DNA of 64,000 nt from Zoogloeaceae bacterium (GTDB taxonomy: Bacteria > Pseudomonadota > Gammaproteobacteria > Burkholderiales > Rhodocyclaceae), in NCBI GenBank assembly GCA_024235595.1, contig JACKMC010000003.1:186001-250000 (forward strand), read 5' to 3'. Under the pieces are notes generated by a model that did no database searches, was not told where the DNA came from, and was given only the letters and a program-made list of their open reading frames with translations. Position numbers and translations under genes: made by a program. Shown here piece by piece: positions 16,864 to 25,441 of the stretch. The first letter of the stretch is position 1, and each line of letters begins with the position of its first letter.

Positions 16864-17465
16864 GCATCGACCTCCTTACGCGCAATGCACCAGCGGGCCG
16901 CACCCCAAGCACTCACACCGAGGCCCAGCACCACCCACACGAGAGGCAGGCGCAGCACGGCAACTGCCACGAAACTGGCTAACAGGAGCGCCGCGCAAAT
17001 GCCCGCTCCCATCGGATTGCTGCGCAAGGCACCGAGCAGCTTGGCCGCCATCGCCACCATGAGGCCTGCGGCGACCGCCCCCATGCCGCGCAAGGCCCCC
17101 GCGACCTCCGGAATCGCCGAGAACTGGTTGTAGACCGCGGCCAACGCGAGAACCAGGATGATCGGCATCAGCAGCATGCCCGCGAGCGATGCCATCGCGC
17201 CGGAGAGGCCGAAGAAGCGGTCCCCGAACATGAGCGAGAAATTGACGACATTGGGACCGGGCAGAATCTGTGCGACGGAATAGATGTCCAGGTATTCGTC
17301 GCGCGTCAGCCAGCGCTTGCGGTCTACGAGCTCGCGCTGGGCGACCGCGAGCACCCCACCGAATCCCTGCAGCGCCAGCCAGGTAAAGGTCAGGAAGAGA
17401 TCACCTCGCGAACGCGGGCTCGGCTGAGCAGCATCGGTCGGTCGCAAGTTCGATTTGCCTTTCAA
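16860..17465 (-). CDS. Chromate transporter, half-size subunit (first gene)
   Basis: 201 residues with about six membrane segments and the CHR motif QGFGGVLAVAQRELVDRKRWLT...AQILPGPNVVNFSLMFG (quoted in parts). A short hydrophilic N-terminus precedes the first helix. The stop overlaps the start of the second CHR gene. Together they make a short-chain CHR pair. It converges on ettA's terminator region through its partner and lies 58 bp from the LolD-like gene, which is on the same strand and ahead of neither obvious promoter nor terminator. Confidence 0.87.
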   Translation of the reverse strand: MKGKSNLRPTDAAQPSPRSRGDLFLTFTWLALQGFGGVLAVAQRELVDRKRWLTRDEYLDIYSVAQILPGPNVVNFSLMFGDRFFGLSGAMASLAGMLLMPIILVLALAAVYNQFSAIPEVAGALRGMGAVAAGLMVAMAAKLLGALRSNPMGAGICAALLLASFVAVAVLRLPLVWVVLGLGVSAWGAARWCIARKEVDA

Positions 17466-17523
17466 TCTGCACTTCCATTACCCGCATACGGGCCACCGTG
17501 CTGGCGGACCGGCGACACCGGGC

Positions 17524-18210
17524 TCAGGCGGGACGCGAGTCCGGCACCTCTTCCCGGAGTCTTCCCCCGGACATCCGGAACTGCCTGTCGCAGCGGCTCG
17601 CAAGCGCCTCGTCGTGGGTGACCAGGACCAGCGTCGTGCCCCGCTCGACGTTCAGCGCGAACAGCAGGTCGATGATTGCCTTGCCGGTCGCAGCATCCAG
17701 ATTACCGGTCGGCTCGTCGGCCAGCAACAATGCCGGCGCCGGTGCAAACGCACGCGCCAGGGCCACGCGCTGTTGCTCGCCTCCCGACAGATGCTTGGGA
17801 TAGTGATTGAGGCGGTCCGACAAGCCCACCCGCTCCAGCCACTCGTGCGCCGTCGCCTGTGCAGCCGGGGCGCCGGCCAGTTCGAGCGGCAACATCACGT
17901 TCTCGAGCGCGTTGAGGGCCGGCAGCAACTGGAAGGACTGAAACACGAAGCCGATCGTCTCGCCCCTGAGTGCCGCACGCTGATCTTCATCGAGCAGGAA
18001 GATGTCGGTGCCTCGGATCAGCACGCTGCCACTGCTCGGTCGATCCAGCCCGGCGAGCAGGCCGAGCAGGGTCGATTTCCCGGATCCGGAGGCGCCGACG
18101 ATTGCAATCGACTCACCCGCCCCAACCTTGAAGCTCACATCCTGCAGAATATGCAGTGGCGCCGCCCCGCCCGCCAGTTCGACCTGCTTGGCCAGATGCG
18201 TGACTTCCAT
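17524..18210 (-). CDS. LolD-like ABC transporter ATPase (YbbA type)
   Basis: 228 residues with Walker A GASGSGKS, Q-loop FVFQSFQLLP, signature LSGGEQQRVALARA, Walker B LLLADEPTGNLD and switch VTHDEAL. The sequence and the 19-bp divergent spacing from tesA match the ybbA-tesA arrangement of Escherichia coli. In that genome a large permease gene (ybbP) follows ybbA. Here no permease follows, since the next genes are the chromate transporters, so the partner must be encoded elsewhere. The start is the ATG before EVTHLAKQV, and longer in-frame starts would run into tesA's promoter region. Confidence 0.87.
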   Translation of the reverse strand: MEVTHLAKQVELAGGAAPLHILQDVSFKVGAGESIAIVGASGSGKSTLLGLLAGLDRPSSGSVLIRGTDIFLLDEDQRAALRGETIGFVFQSFQLLPALNALENVMLPLELAGAPAAQATAHEWLERVGLSDRLNHYPKHLSGGEQQRVALARAFAPAPALLLADEPTGNLDAATGKAIIDLLFALNVERGTTLVLVTHDEALASRCDRQFRMSGGRLREEVPDSRPA

Positions 18211-18229
18211 GACCGGAACGGAGAATTCG

Positions 18230-18838
18230 ATGTTGCTGCGATCCATTTTTCTACTCTTTTTCCTGCTGCTCGCCAGCGCCGCAAACGCGACCGGCATCCT
18301 GGTTTGGGGAGACAGCCTTTCGGCCGGCTACGGCATCAAGGCCAGCGAATCCTGGCCCGCTCTGCTCCAATCACGCCTCGAAAAGCTCGGCCTCGACGCA
18401 ACCGTCGTCAACGCCAGCATCAGTGGCGAGACCAGCGCGGGCGGACGTTCGCGCCTCCCGGCTGCGCTCGCGCGCCACAAACCCGCTGTGGTGGTCATCG
18501 CGCTGGGTGCCAACGACGGCTTGAGAGGCCTGCCATTGAAGATGATGGGCGACAATCTCACCGCCATGATCGACGCCTCCCGCGAGGCCGGCGCCAAGGT
18601 GGTACTGGTCGGCATGCGCCTGCCACCGAACTATGGCCCGGCTTACACCACGAAGTTCCAGAATACCTTCGACGAAGTTGCCGCCGCCAGCAAGGTGCCG
18701 CTGGTTCCTTTCCTGCTGGAAGGCATCGCTACCGAGCCGGCCCTGTTCCAGGCCGATGGCATCCACCCGGTAGCGGAGGCCCAGTTCAACCTGCTCGACA
18801 ACGTTTGGCCGGCGCTCAAGCCGCTGCTGCGCAAATAG
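18230..18838 (+). CDS. tesA: Periplasmic arylesterase/acyl-CoA thioesterase TesA (SGNH hydrolase)
   Basis: 202 residues with a signal peptide (about 1-21, ending ANA-TG). SGNH blocks are all present: GDSLSAGYG (nucleophile serine), SGETSAGG, GANDGLRG and the C-terminal DGIHP with the catalytic Asp-His pair. TesA (protease I, lysophospholipase L1) cleaves acyl thioesters and esters in the periplasm. The start is the ATG before LLRSIFLLFF, directly after GGAGAATTCG. It is divergent from the YbbA-like ATPase gene, as in E. coli. Confidence 0.93.
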   Translation: MLLRSIFLLFFLLLASAANATGILVWGDSLSAGYGIKASESWPALLQSRLEKLGLDATVVNASISGETSAGGRSRLPAALARHKPAVVVIALGANDGLRGLPLKMMGDNLTAMIDASREAGAKVVLVGMRLPPNYGPAYTTKFQNTFDEVAAASKVPLVPFLLEGIATEPALFQADGIHPVAEAQFNLLDNVWPALKPLLRK

Positions 18839-18856
18839 TCGCCTCCTGCCGCCGCG

Positions 18857-19897
18857 TCAGACGACCTCCAGCCCGGCCGGGCCGTCGATGAATTCTCCGA
18901 TCACGGCCGCACCCTCGAATCCTTCGTTGTGGAAAACCTCGAGCACCGCCCGGACCGCCTCCGCCGAACACGAAACCAGCAGTCCACCGCTGGTCTGCGG
19001 GTCGGTTAGCAGTTTTTGCTGCCACACCGGCGCGTCGGGCGATAGCGCGACCTCCTCCCCGTATCCTGCCCAGTTGCGGGTCGACGCGCCGGTCGAGATG
19101 CCTTCGCGCACAAAGCCAAGGGCCGACTCGATCACCGGCAGGTCGTCGAAGCGCAGTCGCGCACGCAGCCGCGAGCCGCGGCAGATTTCCAGCAAATGGC
19201 CTGCGATGCCGAAACCGGTGACATCGGTGATGGCATGCACCTGCTGCATCGCCGCAAGCCGCGGGCCCGGCGTATTGAGCTTGGTGGTGTGGCGAATCAT
19301 CTCTGCATAGCCAGCGGCATCGAGGACGCCCTTCTTGAGCGCCGCGCTCAGGATACCCACGCCGAGCGGCTTGCCTAGAACCAGCACGTCACCCGCTCTC
19401 GCCTCCGAGTTGCGCTTCACCCGCGAAGGGTGCACCACCCCCATCGCCACCAGCCCGTAGATCGGCTCGAGCACATCGATCGAATGACCGCCGGCAATCG
19501 GAATACCGGCATCGCGACACACCGAGGCCCCGCCTTCGAGGATCCGCCCGATGACCTCGTGGGGCAGCTTGTCGAGCGGCATGCCGACGATCGCCAGCGC
19601 CATGATCGGCTGGGCGCCCATTGCGTACACATCCGAGATCGCGTTGGTGGCGGCAATACGCCCGAAATCGTAGGGGTCATCGACGATGGGAGTGAAGAAA
19701 TCGGTCGTAGCGACGATCGCTTGTTCGTCATTGAGCTTGTAGACTGCGGCGTCGTCCGCGGTCTCGGTGCCGACCATCAGCGCCGCCGGCACGATGCCGG
19801 CCGGCGCCCTGGACAGCAGCTCGGCAAGGATCGACGGGGCGATTTTGCAGCCGCATCCGCCGCCATGTGAGAATTGTGTGAGTTTGATTGCGTCCAT
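18857..19897 (-). CDS. selD: Selenophosphate synthetase SelD
   Basis: 346 residues, normal length. The N-terminus MDAIKLTQFSHGGGCGCK carries the catalytic cysteine (C15/C17 pair) and lysine of SelD; there is no selenocysteine codon at this place. The AIRS-type ATP-binding features follow (VATTDFFTPIVDDPYDFG and TDPQTSGGLL). The enzyme makes monoselenophosphate from selenide and ATP. The ATG is 58 bp from mnmH, divergent. No selA, selB or selC gene is in the window, so the visible use of selenophosphate here is 2-selenouridine in tRNA. Confidence 0.95.
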   Translation of the reverse strand: MDAIKLTQFSHGGGCGCKIAPSILAELLSRAPAGIVPAALMVGTETADDAAVYKLNDEQAIVATTDFFTPIVDDPYDFGRIAATNAISDVYAMGAQPIMALAIVGMPLDKLPHEVIGRILEGGASVCRDAGIPIAGGHSIDVLEPIYGLVAMGVVHPSRVKRNSEARAGDVLVLGKPLGVGILSAALKKGVLDAAGYAEMIRHTTKLNTPGPRLAAMQQVHAITDVTGFGIAGHLLEICRGSRLRARLRFDDLPVIESALGFVREGISTGASTRNWAGYGEEVALSPDAPVWQQKLLTDPQTSGGLLVSCSAEAVRAVLEVFHNEGFEGAAVIGEFIDGPAGLEVV

Positions 19898-19955
19898 GCC
19901 AGCATGCGGCCCGCAGGCCATTCCTCGATTAGAAGCGTTCTGAAGTGAAAACATA

Positions 19956-21011
19956 ATGAAAAAAGGCGTCGCGACCGTAGCACAACTGGACGAATTTGAC
20001 GAAATCGTGGACGTTCGCTCGCCCGCCGAGTTCGAAGAGGACCATATCCCGGGTTCGATCAATTGTCCGGTTCTCGACAACCAGCAGCGGGTGACGATCG
20101 GTACGCTCTACAAACAGGTTTCGCCGTTCGAGGCACGCAAGCTCGGCGGTGCCCTGGTGGCCGAGAACCTTGCCCGCCACCTGCTGAACAGCTTTCAGCA
20201 CAAGCCGCGCAACTGGCGGCCATTGGTCACCTGCTGGCGGGGCGGCCAGCGCAGCGGCGCATTCACCTCCTGGCTGCGAATGATCGGCTGGGACGCCTGC
20301 CAGCTCGAGGGCGGCTACAAGAGCTATCGGCGCTTCGCCGTCGAGCAAATCGCGCAGATGGCGGCCGCCCTGGATATCCGGATAGTCTGCGGCGCAACCG
20401 GCAGTGCCAAGACCCGGGTGCTCGAGGCGCTCGCCCGCAGGGGTGCGCAGATCATCGATCTCGAGGACCTCGCGGTGCACAAGGGCTCGGTCCTCGGCGC
20501 GCTGCCCGGACGCCCTCAGCCGAGCCAGAAGTGGTTCGACTCCTGCCTGTGGTCGCGACTTCGAGAGATCGACCCGACAAGGCCGGTTTACCTGGAAGCC
20601 GAAAGCAAGAAAATCGGCAGGATCCAGATTGCCGACCCGCTCATCGCGATGATGCGCGATGCCGCCTGCGTCACGATCGAGGCGAGCCGCGAGGCGAGAA
20701 TCGAATTCCTGCTCCGGGACTATGCATACCTGGGGGACGATGTACCCGATCTGCAATACAAGATCGGCTGCCTCAAGAGCCTGCAGAGCAATGAAACCCT
20801 CGCCCGCTGGCAGCAGCTTGCCGCCGACCATGAGCTCGCGACGCTCTTCGCGGAGTTCATCGACCTGCACTACGACCCGCTCTACCGACGCTCGCAGAAT
20901 CGAAACTACACCCGCTTTGCACAGGCAACGCGTTTCGAGACCAGTGACCTGTCGCCGGTCGGCATTGATCGGCTCGCCATCGACATCCTTGCAGCAGAGC
21001 CCCGGGGATAG
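19956..21011 (+). CDS. mnmH: tRNA 2-selenouridine synthase MnmH (SelU/YbbB)
   Basis: 351 residues. The N-terminal rhodanese domain (about 10-130) has the active cysteine C93 in VTCWRGGQRSG, and the P-loop GATGSAKT is at 146-153 in the C-terminal part. The enzyme converts 2-thiouridine at the wobble position of certain tRNAs to 2-selenouridine through a geranylated intermediate, using selenophosphate from SelD. The functional link explains the divergent pairing with selD. The start has no strong ribosome binding site but the ATG precedes the conserved rhodanese block directly. Confidence 0.94.
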   Translation: MKKGVATVAQLDEFDEIVDVRSPAEFEEDHIPGSINCPVLDNQQRVTIGTLYKQVSPFEARKLGGALVAENLARHLLNSFQHKPRNWRPLVTCWRGGQRSGAFTSWLRMIGWDACQLEGGYKSYRRFAVEQIAQMAAALDIRIVCGATGSAKTRVLEALARRGAQIIDLEDLAVHKGSVLGALPGRPQPSQKWFDSCLWSRLREIDPTRPVYLEAESKKIGRIQIADPLIAMMRDAACVTIEASREARIEFLLRDYAYLGDDVPDLQYKIGCLKSLQSNETLARWQQLAADHELATLFAEFIDLHYDPLYRRSQNRNYTRFAQATRFETSDLSPVGIDRLAIDILAAEPRG

Positions 21012-21108
21012 GCGGTTGCGCGCCAGTGCGGGCAAGGCTGGCGCCTTGCCGGGCACCCGAATGACCGCGCTCGCAACACGCCGACCCGGATCTCCGGGAT
21101 CGTTCGCC

Positions 21109-21657
21109 TCACAACGGCAACGAGGTGCCGACGCTGCCCTTCACCGCACAGATTCGCTGGACCACGGCGGCTCTGGGCACCGCGACCTGGCCCTGCTCGA
21201 AGGCCACGACGCTGAAGGCCCCGGCGACTCGCTCGAGCAGCTCGTGCGCCCGCAACAGGAATTCGGGATTGCTCGGGCGTCCGAATGCCTCGTTGCCGAG
21301 CATGAAGGTTTCGTAGATCAGCACCCCGCCCGGACCGAGCAGCGCCAGCAACATCTCCAGACGGGGACGAAACAGGTAGTTGGTGACGATCACGCCATCG
21401 AAGCGCCGCCCCGCGTAGGGCCACTGGCCAGACTCGAGATCGGCCCGGCGGGTGTCGATGCGAGGCACACCCTGCAACGACTCAAGCGCGCTGGCGTCCC
21501 GGTCCACCGCCTCGACGTGAAATCCTCGCTGCGCCAGCCAGCGCGCGTGACGGCCGCTGCCGCAGGCATAGTCGAGCACTTCGCCGCCCGCATTGATCAA
21601 TGGCGCGAAACGGGTCACCCAGGCAGACGGGGCTGGATGGGATTGGCTGGCGGACAT
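21109..21657 (-). CDS. SAM-dependent methyltransferase, class I (short)
   Basis: 182 residues. Motif I is VLDYACGSGRHARWL, the acidic residue after strand 2 is VEAVDRDASAL, and a later FDGVIVTNYLFRP fits motif post-I/IV. The C-terminus PRAAVVQRICAVKG has the basic final strand. It resembles the TehB/tellurite-resistance-like and SAM-methyltransferase group common in betaproteobacteria; the substrate is unknown. It converges with mnmH (97 bp between stops) and is divergent from the large PAS kinase. An in-frame extension upstream of this ATG does not look coding. Confidence 0.8.
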   Translation of the reverse strand: MSASQSHPAPSAWVTRFAPLINAGGEVLDYACGSGRHARWLAQRGFHVEAVDRDASALESLQGVPRIDTRRADLESGQWPYAGRRFDGVIVTNYLFRPRLEMLLALLGPGGVLIYETFMLGNEAFGRPSNPEFLLRAHELLERVAGAFSVVAFEQGQVAVPRAAVVQRICAVKGSVGTSLPL

Positions 21658-21924
21658 TGGATAGGGCTGCGGAAGGAAATGGATCGGAGCCACAGAATAC
21701 CGCGAACGATGAGCGCAGATGCAGCGCTGCACCGAAGATGCCATGCCCGAGGTATCATCTCGGCCATCGTATCGGAGCGCACGCGGACGCAAGGTATCGG
21801 TCAAGCCACCTCGCCTGGCACCAAGCCGGTCGATCTGGCGGTCATGATCCACTGCGCGTGTGCCTCGTTCCCCCGACCGCGCTACTGGCAATCGGTCGAT
21901 AGGCGTTTCCAGACCATATGAACG

Positions 21925-24900
21925 ATGAGCGGTACGTCTGACAACACCCGATTCATTGCCCGCCGATCGGTCACCCTGACCGTGCTCGCGACAGGTCTCG
22001 TACTGGCGTTCACCTGCGCCCGCTGGCTGGACCAGGAGATCACCCGGTACGCGGCGGAACGCGCCACCGTGAGTGCGCGCGCGGCTAGCGCCGACCTGTC
22101 CCTGAGCCTGGCGACGATCGGCCAGGATCTCGGCCAGCTTCGTCAATCCGGCGTCCCGCCCGAACAGATCGTCGAGCGGCTGCGAAGCATCGGCCTGCCA
22201 GCCTCGCCCCTGCCCCGTTCGCCCTCGGACGGGCTCGGCGACAATACCGACCCGCCGCTACGCTTCAGCGCCAATGCCGCCGCACTGTTCATCAACATCG
22301 GCCGGGGCCGCATCGCCAGCGTCTCGGCAGAACGGCTGTTGCCGGAACAAGCGGATGCCCTGCCGCTACGAATCGTGCCCGCGACAAGCCCGCCCGGCGC
22401 GCATGAGGTCCGAGCCACGGTGAGCGTCTCGAACGACACTTGGGCGATCGCCGCCCCCATCGATCCAGAGCGACTTCCCGGCGTCATTCGCGTGCTGCCG
22501 GTCGCCGGCGGCCTCGCCATCGCCATCATCGCCCTGCTGGGATATTTCTGCATTCATCTCTTGCGAACAGGACGCAGCAGCGTGCAGAACCAGATCCGTC
22601 AGGCTTCGCGGCGAAACCAGGGAGACCATCGCAAACTGCTGGATCTCATCGACCAATCGGCGGACTGGTCCTGGGAATCCGACTCCGCCCATCGCTATAC
22701 CCACATCAGTGAAGGCATCCGAACGCGGGTGCGGCTGGATCCGGCCGACTACCTCGGCCACCGCTTCTGGGACGTGCCGCACCAGAATCTTCCGCAATCC
22801 TTCTGGCAGGAATTCAGGAAAACACTGGAACGGCATCAGGAATTCTCGTGCACCGTCGACCGTATCGACCTCGACGGTGCGCTGCGCCACCTGGAGCTTA
22901 CCGGCCGTCCCGTATTCGACCGCCAAGGCAGGCTGCTCGGTTACCGCGGAATCGGGCGGGACGTTACCGAACGCATCGAAGCGGCCCGCTCGCTCAAGGC
23001 CAGCGAGGAGCGCTTCCGTGACCTCGTGTCGCTCTGTTCAGATTGGTACTGGGAGCAGGACGCCGACCTGCGCTTCACCGAGATCGCCACCGATGGCGCG
23101 CGGCGCGGGCCGCAGATCCATGAAGCCTGGCTGGGGCGCACCCTGAACGGCATACTGGTCGATGGCGCCGCCGTCCCCGGGTGGAAATCGGTTCAGCGGC
23201 GGCTCGCCTCGCACCAGGCGTTCTCGGGCTTCGAGTTCGAGATCAGCGGCGACCGCCCGGACGCAGGCTGCTTCGCGATCTCGGGCCGGCCGCTGATCGA
23301 TCCGGTGCACGGCTTTTGCGGCTACCGCGGCGTGGTCAGGGAAATCACGGCCGAGCGCGAGATCGGCAAGGCGCTCGCCGAGAGCGAAGCGCGCTACCGG
23401 GCCAGCTTCGAGAACGCCCCCGTGGGCATTGCCAGCATCGACCCCGGGGGGGGCTGGGTCGAGGTGAACAACACCCTTTGCGCATTGCTCGGTTACCGCC
23501 GGCAACCGCTGCTCGAGCGCTCCTTCGAATCCATCACCCATCCCGCCGACCGCACCGCCTGCAGGGACGCGATGGCGCAGCTGACCTCCGGCGAGGGAAA
23601 CAACTTTCTGATCGAGATGCGGCTGCTCCACCGAGACGGGAAGGATCGCTGGGTGCGTCTGCATGCAACGCTGCTGCGCGATCGCGTCGGTGCGCCGGAC
23701 GTATTCCTGTTCGTGTTCGAGAACATCACCGAGCGGGTCGCGGCGATGCGCGCGCTGCACGCCAGCGAGCTGCTGTACAGGCGTCTGGTGGACCTCTCGC
23801 CGGACGGTATTTTCCTGCATCGCGAGGGCCGGCTGATTCTTGCAAACCCGGCCTGTGTGCGGCTCCTCGGCGCGGGAGAGGAGCGCAATCTGCTGGGCCG
23901 CTCGGTGCTCGAATTGGTCATGGACGAAGACAAACCCAAGATCTCGATGCGTGTCGCGGAACTGCAGGCTGCGGCCGGAGACGGAACCGCCACCCCGCTG
24001 CAGGTGTTCTCGTACCGGCGGCTGGACAGCGCGCCGGTGCAGGCCGAATCCACCGAGGTCAGCGTGATGCTCGAAGACGGGCCCGCGGTGCTGTGCGTGC
24101 TGCGCGACATCCGCGATCGACTGGAGGCCGAGAAATCCTTGCGCGAGAGCGATGCCCGCTACCGCGACGTGGTCGAATCGGTCAATGAAGTCATCTTCCA
24201 GCTCGATCATCGGGGACGCTTCAACTTCCTCAGCAAGGCCTGGGAGAGCGTCTCCGGGTTCGGCGTCGAGGAGTCCATGGGCAGCCCGCTGCTCGAGTTC
24301 CTGCATCCGGACGATCGCGAAAAGCTGACCCGGCGGATCGCCAACATGCAGGGCAGCCGCGGCGAACCCTGCGAGGCGGAGTTTCGCCTTCGTACCGCCA
24401 ACGGCGAGATCCGCTGGATCGAGGCCACGGCCCGCCAGGTCGACACCAACGAGCCCGGCGGCGGCGGCATCCGGGGCTCGCTCGACGATATCTCGTCGCG
24501 CAAGATCGCCGAACTCACCCTCAAGAACCTCAACCAGGAACTCGAAAGCCGGGTCCGGGTGCGTACCGCCGAACTCGAGGCATCCAACCGCGAACTCGAG
24601 GCGTTCTCCTATTCGGTTTCACACGACCTGCGGGCCCCGCTGCGCGCGATCGACGGCTTTGCCCATGTGCTGGAGGAGGATTTCGGCACGCTGCTCGATG
24701 TCACCGGCTGCCAGTACCTGAGGCGGATCAGGGCCGCGAGCAACCGCATGGCGAACCTCATCGACGACCTGCTCGAGCTGGCGCGATTGACCCGGCAGAC
24801 ATTGCGCAAGGAGACGGTCGACCTGAGTCAGCTGACCTTGCAAATCGCCGAGGAGCTTCGCGCCGAGACACCGTTGCGATCCATCGACCTCGAGGTCACG

Positions 24901-25251
24901 CCGGGCCTGGTGGCCCAGGCCGACCGCATTCTGATTCAGGTGGTACTCGAGAACCTCTTGCGCAACGCCTGGAAGTTCACCGCCGACAAGCCTCATGCCA
25001 AGATCCGCTTTCTCGCCGAGCGTCGCAAGGACGTCCTCGCCTACTGCGTGGCCGACAACGGCATCGGTTTCGACATGGACCACGCTGCCAAGCTGTTCCA
25101 GCCTTTCCAGCGCCTTCACGGCCAGAACGAGTACGAAGGTTCGGGGATCGGCCTGGCAACCGTACAGCGGATCATCCAGCGTCACGGGGGCGAAACATGG
25201 GCGGAATCAATGCCCGCAAACGGGGCTCGCTTCTATTTCACGCTCAACTAA
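21925..25251 (+). CDS. Membrane-bound multi-PAS sensor histidine kinase (orphan)
   Basis: 1108 residues. Membrane segments at about 13-33 and 190-213 enclose a periplasmic sensor. Then come five PAS domains (about 245-350, 370-470, 490-600, 615-720, 735-850), a short coiled coil, HisKA with H900 in SYSVSHDLRAPLRAIDGF, and HATPase (about 985-1105) with VLENLLRNAWKFT, DNGIGFD and GSGIGLATV. The HisKA type matches phytochrome-like kinases. There is no receiver domain and no response regulator gene next to it, so its partner is elsewhere. PAS ligands cannot be assigned: no heme- or flavin-specific residues are clear. Confidence 0.9.
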   Translation: MSGTSDNTRFIARRSVTLTVLATGLVLAFTCARWLDQEITRYAAERATVSARAASADLSLSLATIGQDLGQLRQSGVPPEQIVERLRSIGLPASPLPRSPSDGLGDNTDPPLRFSANAAALFINIGRGRIASVSAERLLPEQADALPLRIVPATSPPGAHEVRATVSVSNDTWAIAAPIDPERLPGVIRVLPVAGGLAIAIIALLGYFCIHLLRTGRSSVQNQIRQASRRNQGDHRKLLDLIDQSADWSWESDSAHRYTHISEGIRTRVRLDPADYLGHRFWDVPHQNLPQSFWQEFRKTLERHQEFSCTVDRIDLDGALRHLELTGRPVFDRQGRLLGYRGIGRDVTERIEAARSLKASEERFRDLVSLCSDWYWEQDADLRFTEIATDGARRGPQIHEAWLGRTLNGILVDGAAVPGWKSVQRRLASHQAFSGFEFEISGDRPDAGCFAISGRPLIDPVHGFCGYRGVVREITAEREIGKALAESEARYRASFENAPVGIASIDPGGGWVEVNNTLCALLGYRRQPLLERSFESITHPADRTACRDAMAQLTSGEGNNFLIEMRLLHRDGKDRWVRLHATLLRDRVGAPDVFLFVFENITERVAAMRALHASELLYRRLVDLSPDGIFLHREGRLILANPACVRLLGAGEERNLLGRSVLELVMDEDKPKISMRVAELQAAAGDGTATPLQVFSYRRLDSAPVQAESTEVSVMLEDGPAVLCVLRDIRDRLEAEKSLRESDARYRDVVESVNEVIFQLDHRGRFNFLSKAWESVSGFGVEESMGSPLLEFLHPDDREKLTRRIANMQGSRGEPCEAEFRLRTANGEIRWIEATARQVDTNEPGGGGIRGSLDDISSRKIAELTLKNLNQELESRVRVRTAELEASNRELEAFSYSVSHDLRAPLRAIDGFAHVLEEDFGTLLDVTGCQYLRRIRAASNRMANLIDDLLELARLTRQTLRKETVDLSQLTLQIAEELRAETPLRSIDLEVTPGLVAQADRILIQVVLENLLRNAWKFTADKPHAKIRFLAERRKDVLAYCVADNGIGFDMDHAAKLFQPFQRLHGQNEYEGSGIGLATVQRIIQRHGGETWAESMPANGARFYFTLN

Positions 25252-25327
25252 CGAACGTTTGTGTCATCGATGGAAGGTTTCGCCATTCGCCCGTGATCTA
25301 TGTCAAACTTTGGGTTGTGCAGCGCAA

Positions 25328-25333
25328 TATAAT
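25328..25333 (+). promoter_or_regulatory. Possible sigma70 -10 box ahead of the acyl-CoA synthetase gene
   Basis: TATAAT in a locally AT-rich stretch of the 190-bp gap between the PAS kinase and the next gene. The candidate -35 region (GTCAAA at 25302-25307) is weak and slightly too far (20 bp). Confidence 0.3.
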
Positions 25334-25441
25334 CTTTGAACACTAAATATAGCTAGGGCACTGGCTCCGCGCTGCAGGCGCGCGGGAAACCCGAACCCCC
25401 AGGTTCGGCAGCACCCCGCCCGATGCCCGAGAGGCCATAAA

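Noticed and set aside
17455..18891. 478-residue plus-strand frame across ybbA-like and tesA genes
   Set aside because: It overlaps two recognised genes in other frames and has shadow composition.
18857..20080. Longer SelD start with 61 extra residues
   Set aside because: It would overlap the mnmH start region and begins with non-conserved Ser-rich sequence; the ATG before DAIKLTQFSHG is the normal SelD start.
22143..24587. Several antisense frames within the PAS kinase gene
   Set aside because: They are shadows; PAS, HisKA and HATPase motifs are in the plus-strand frame.
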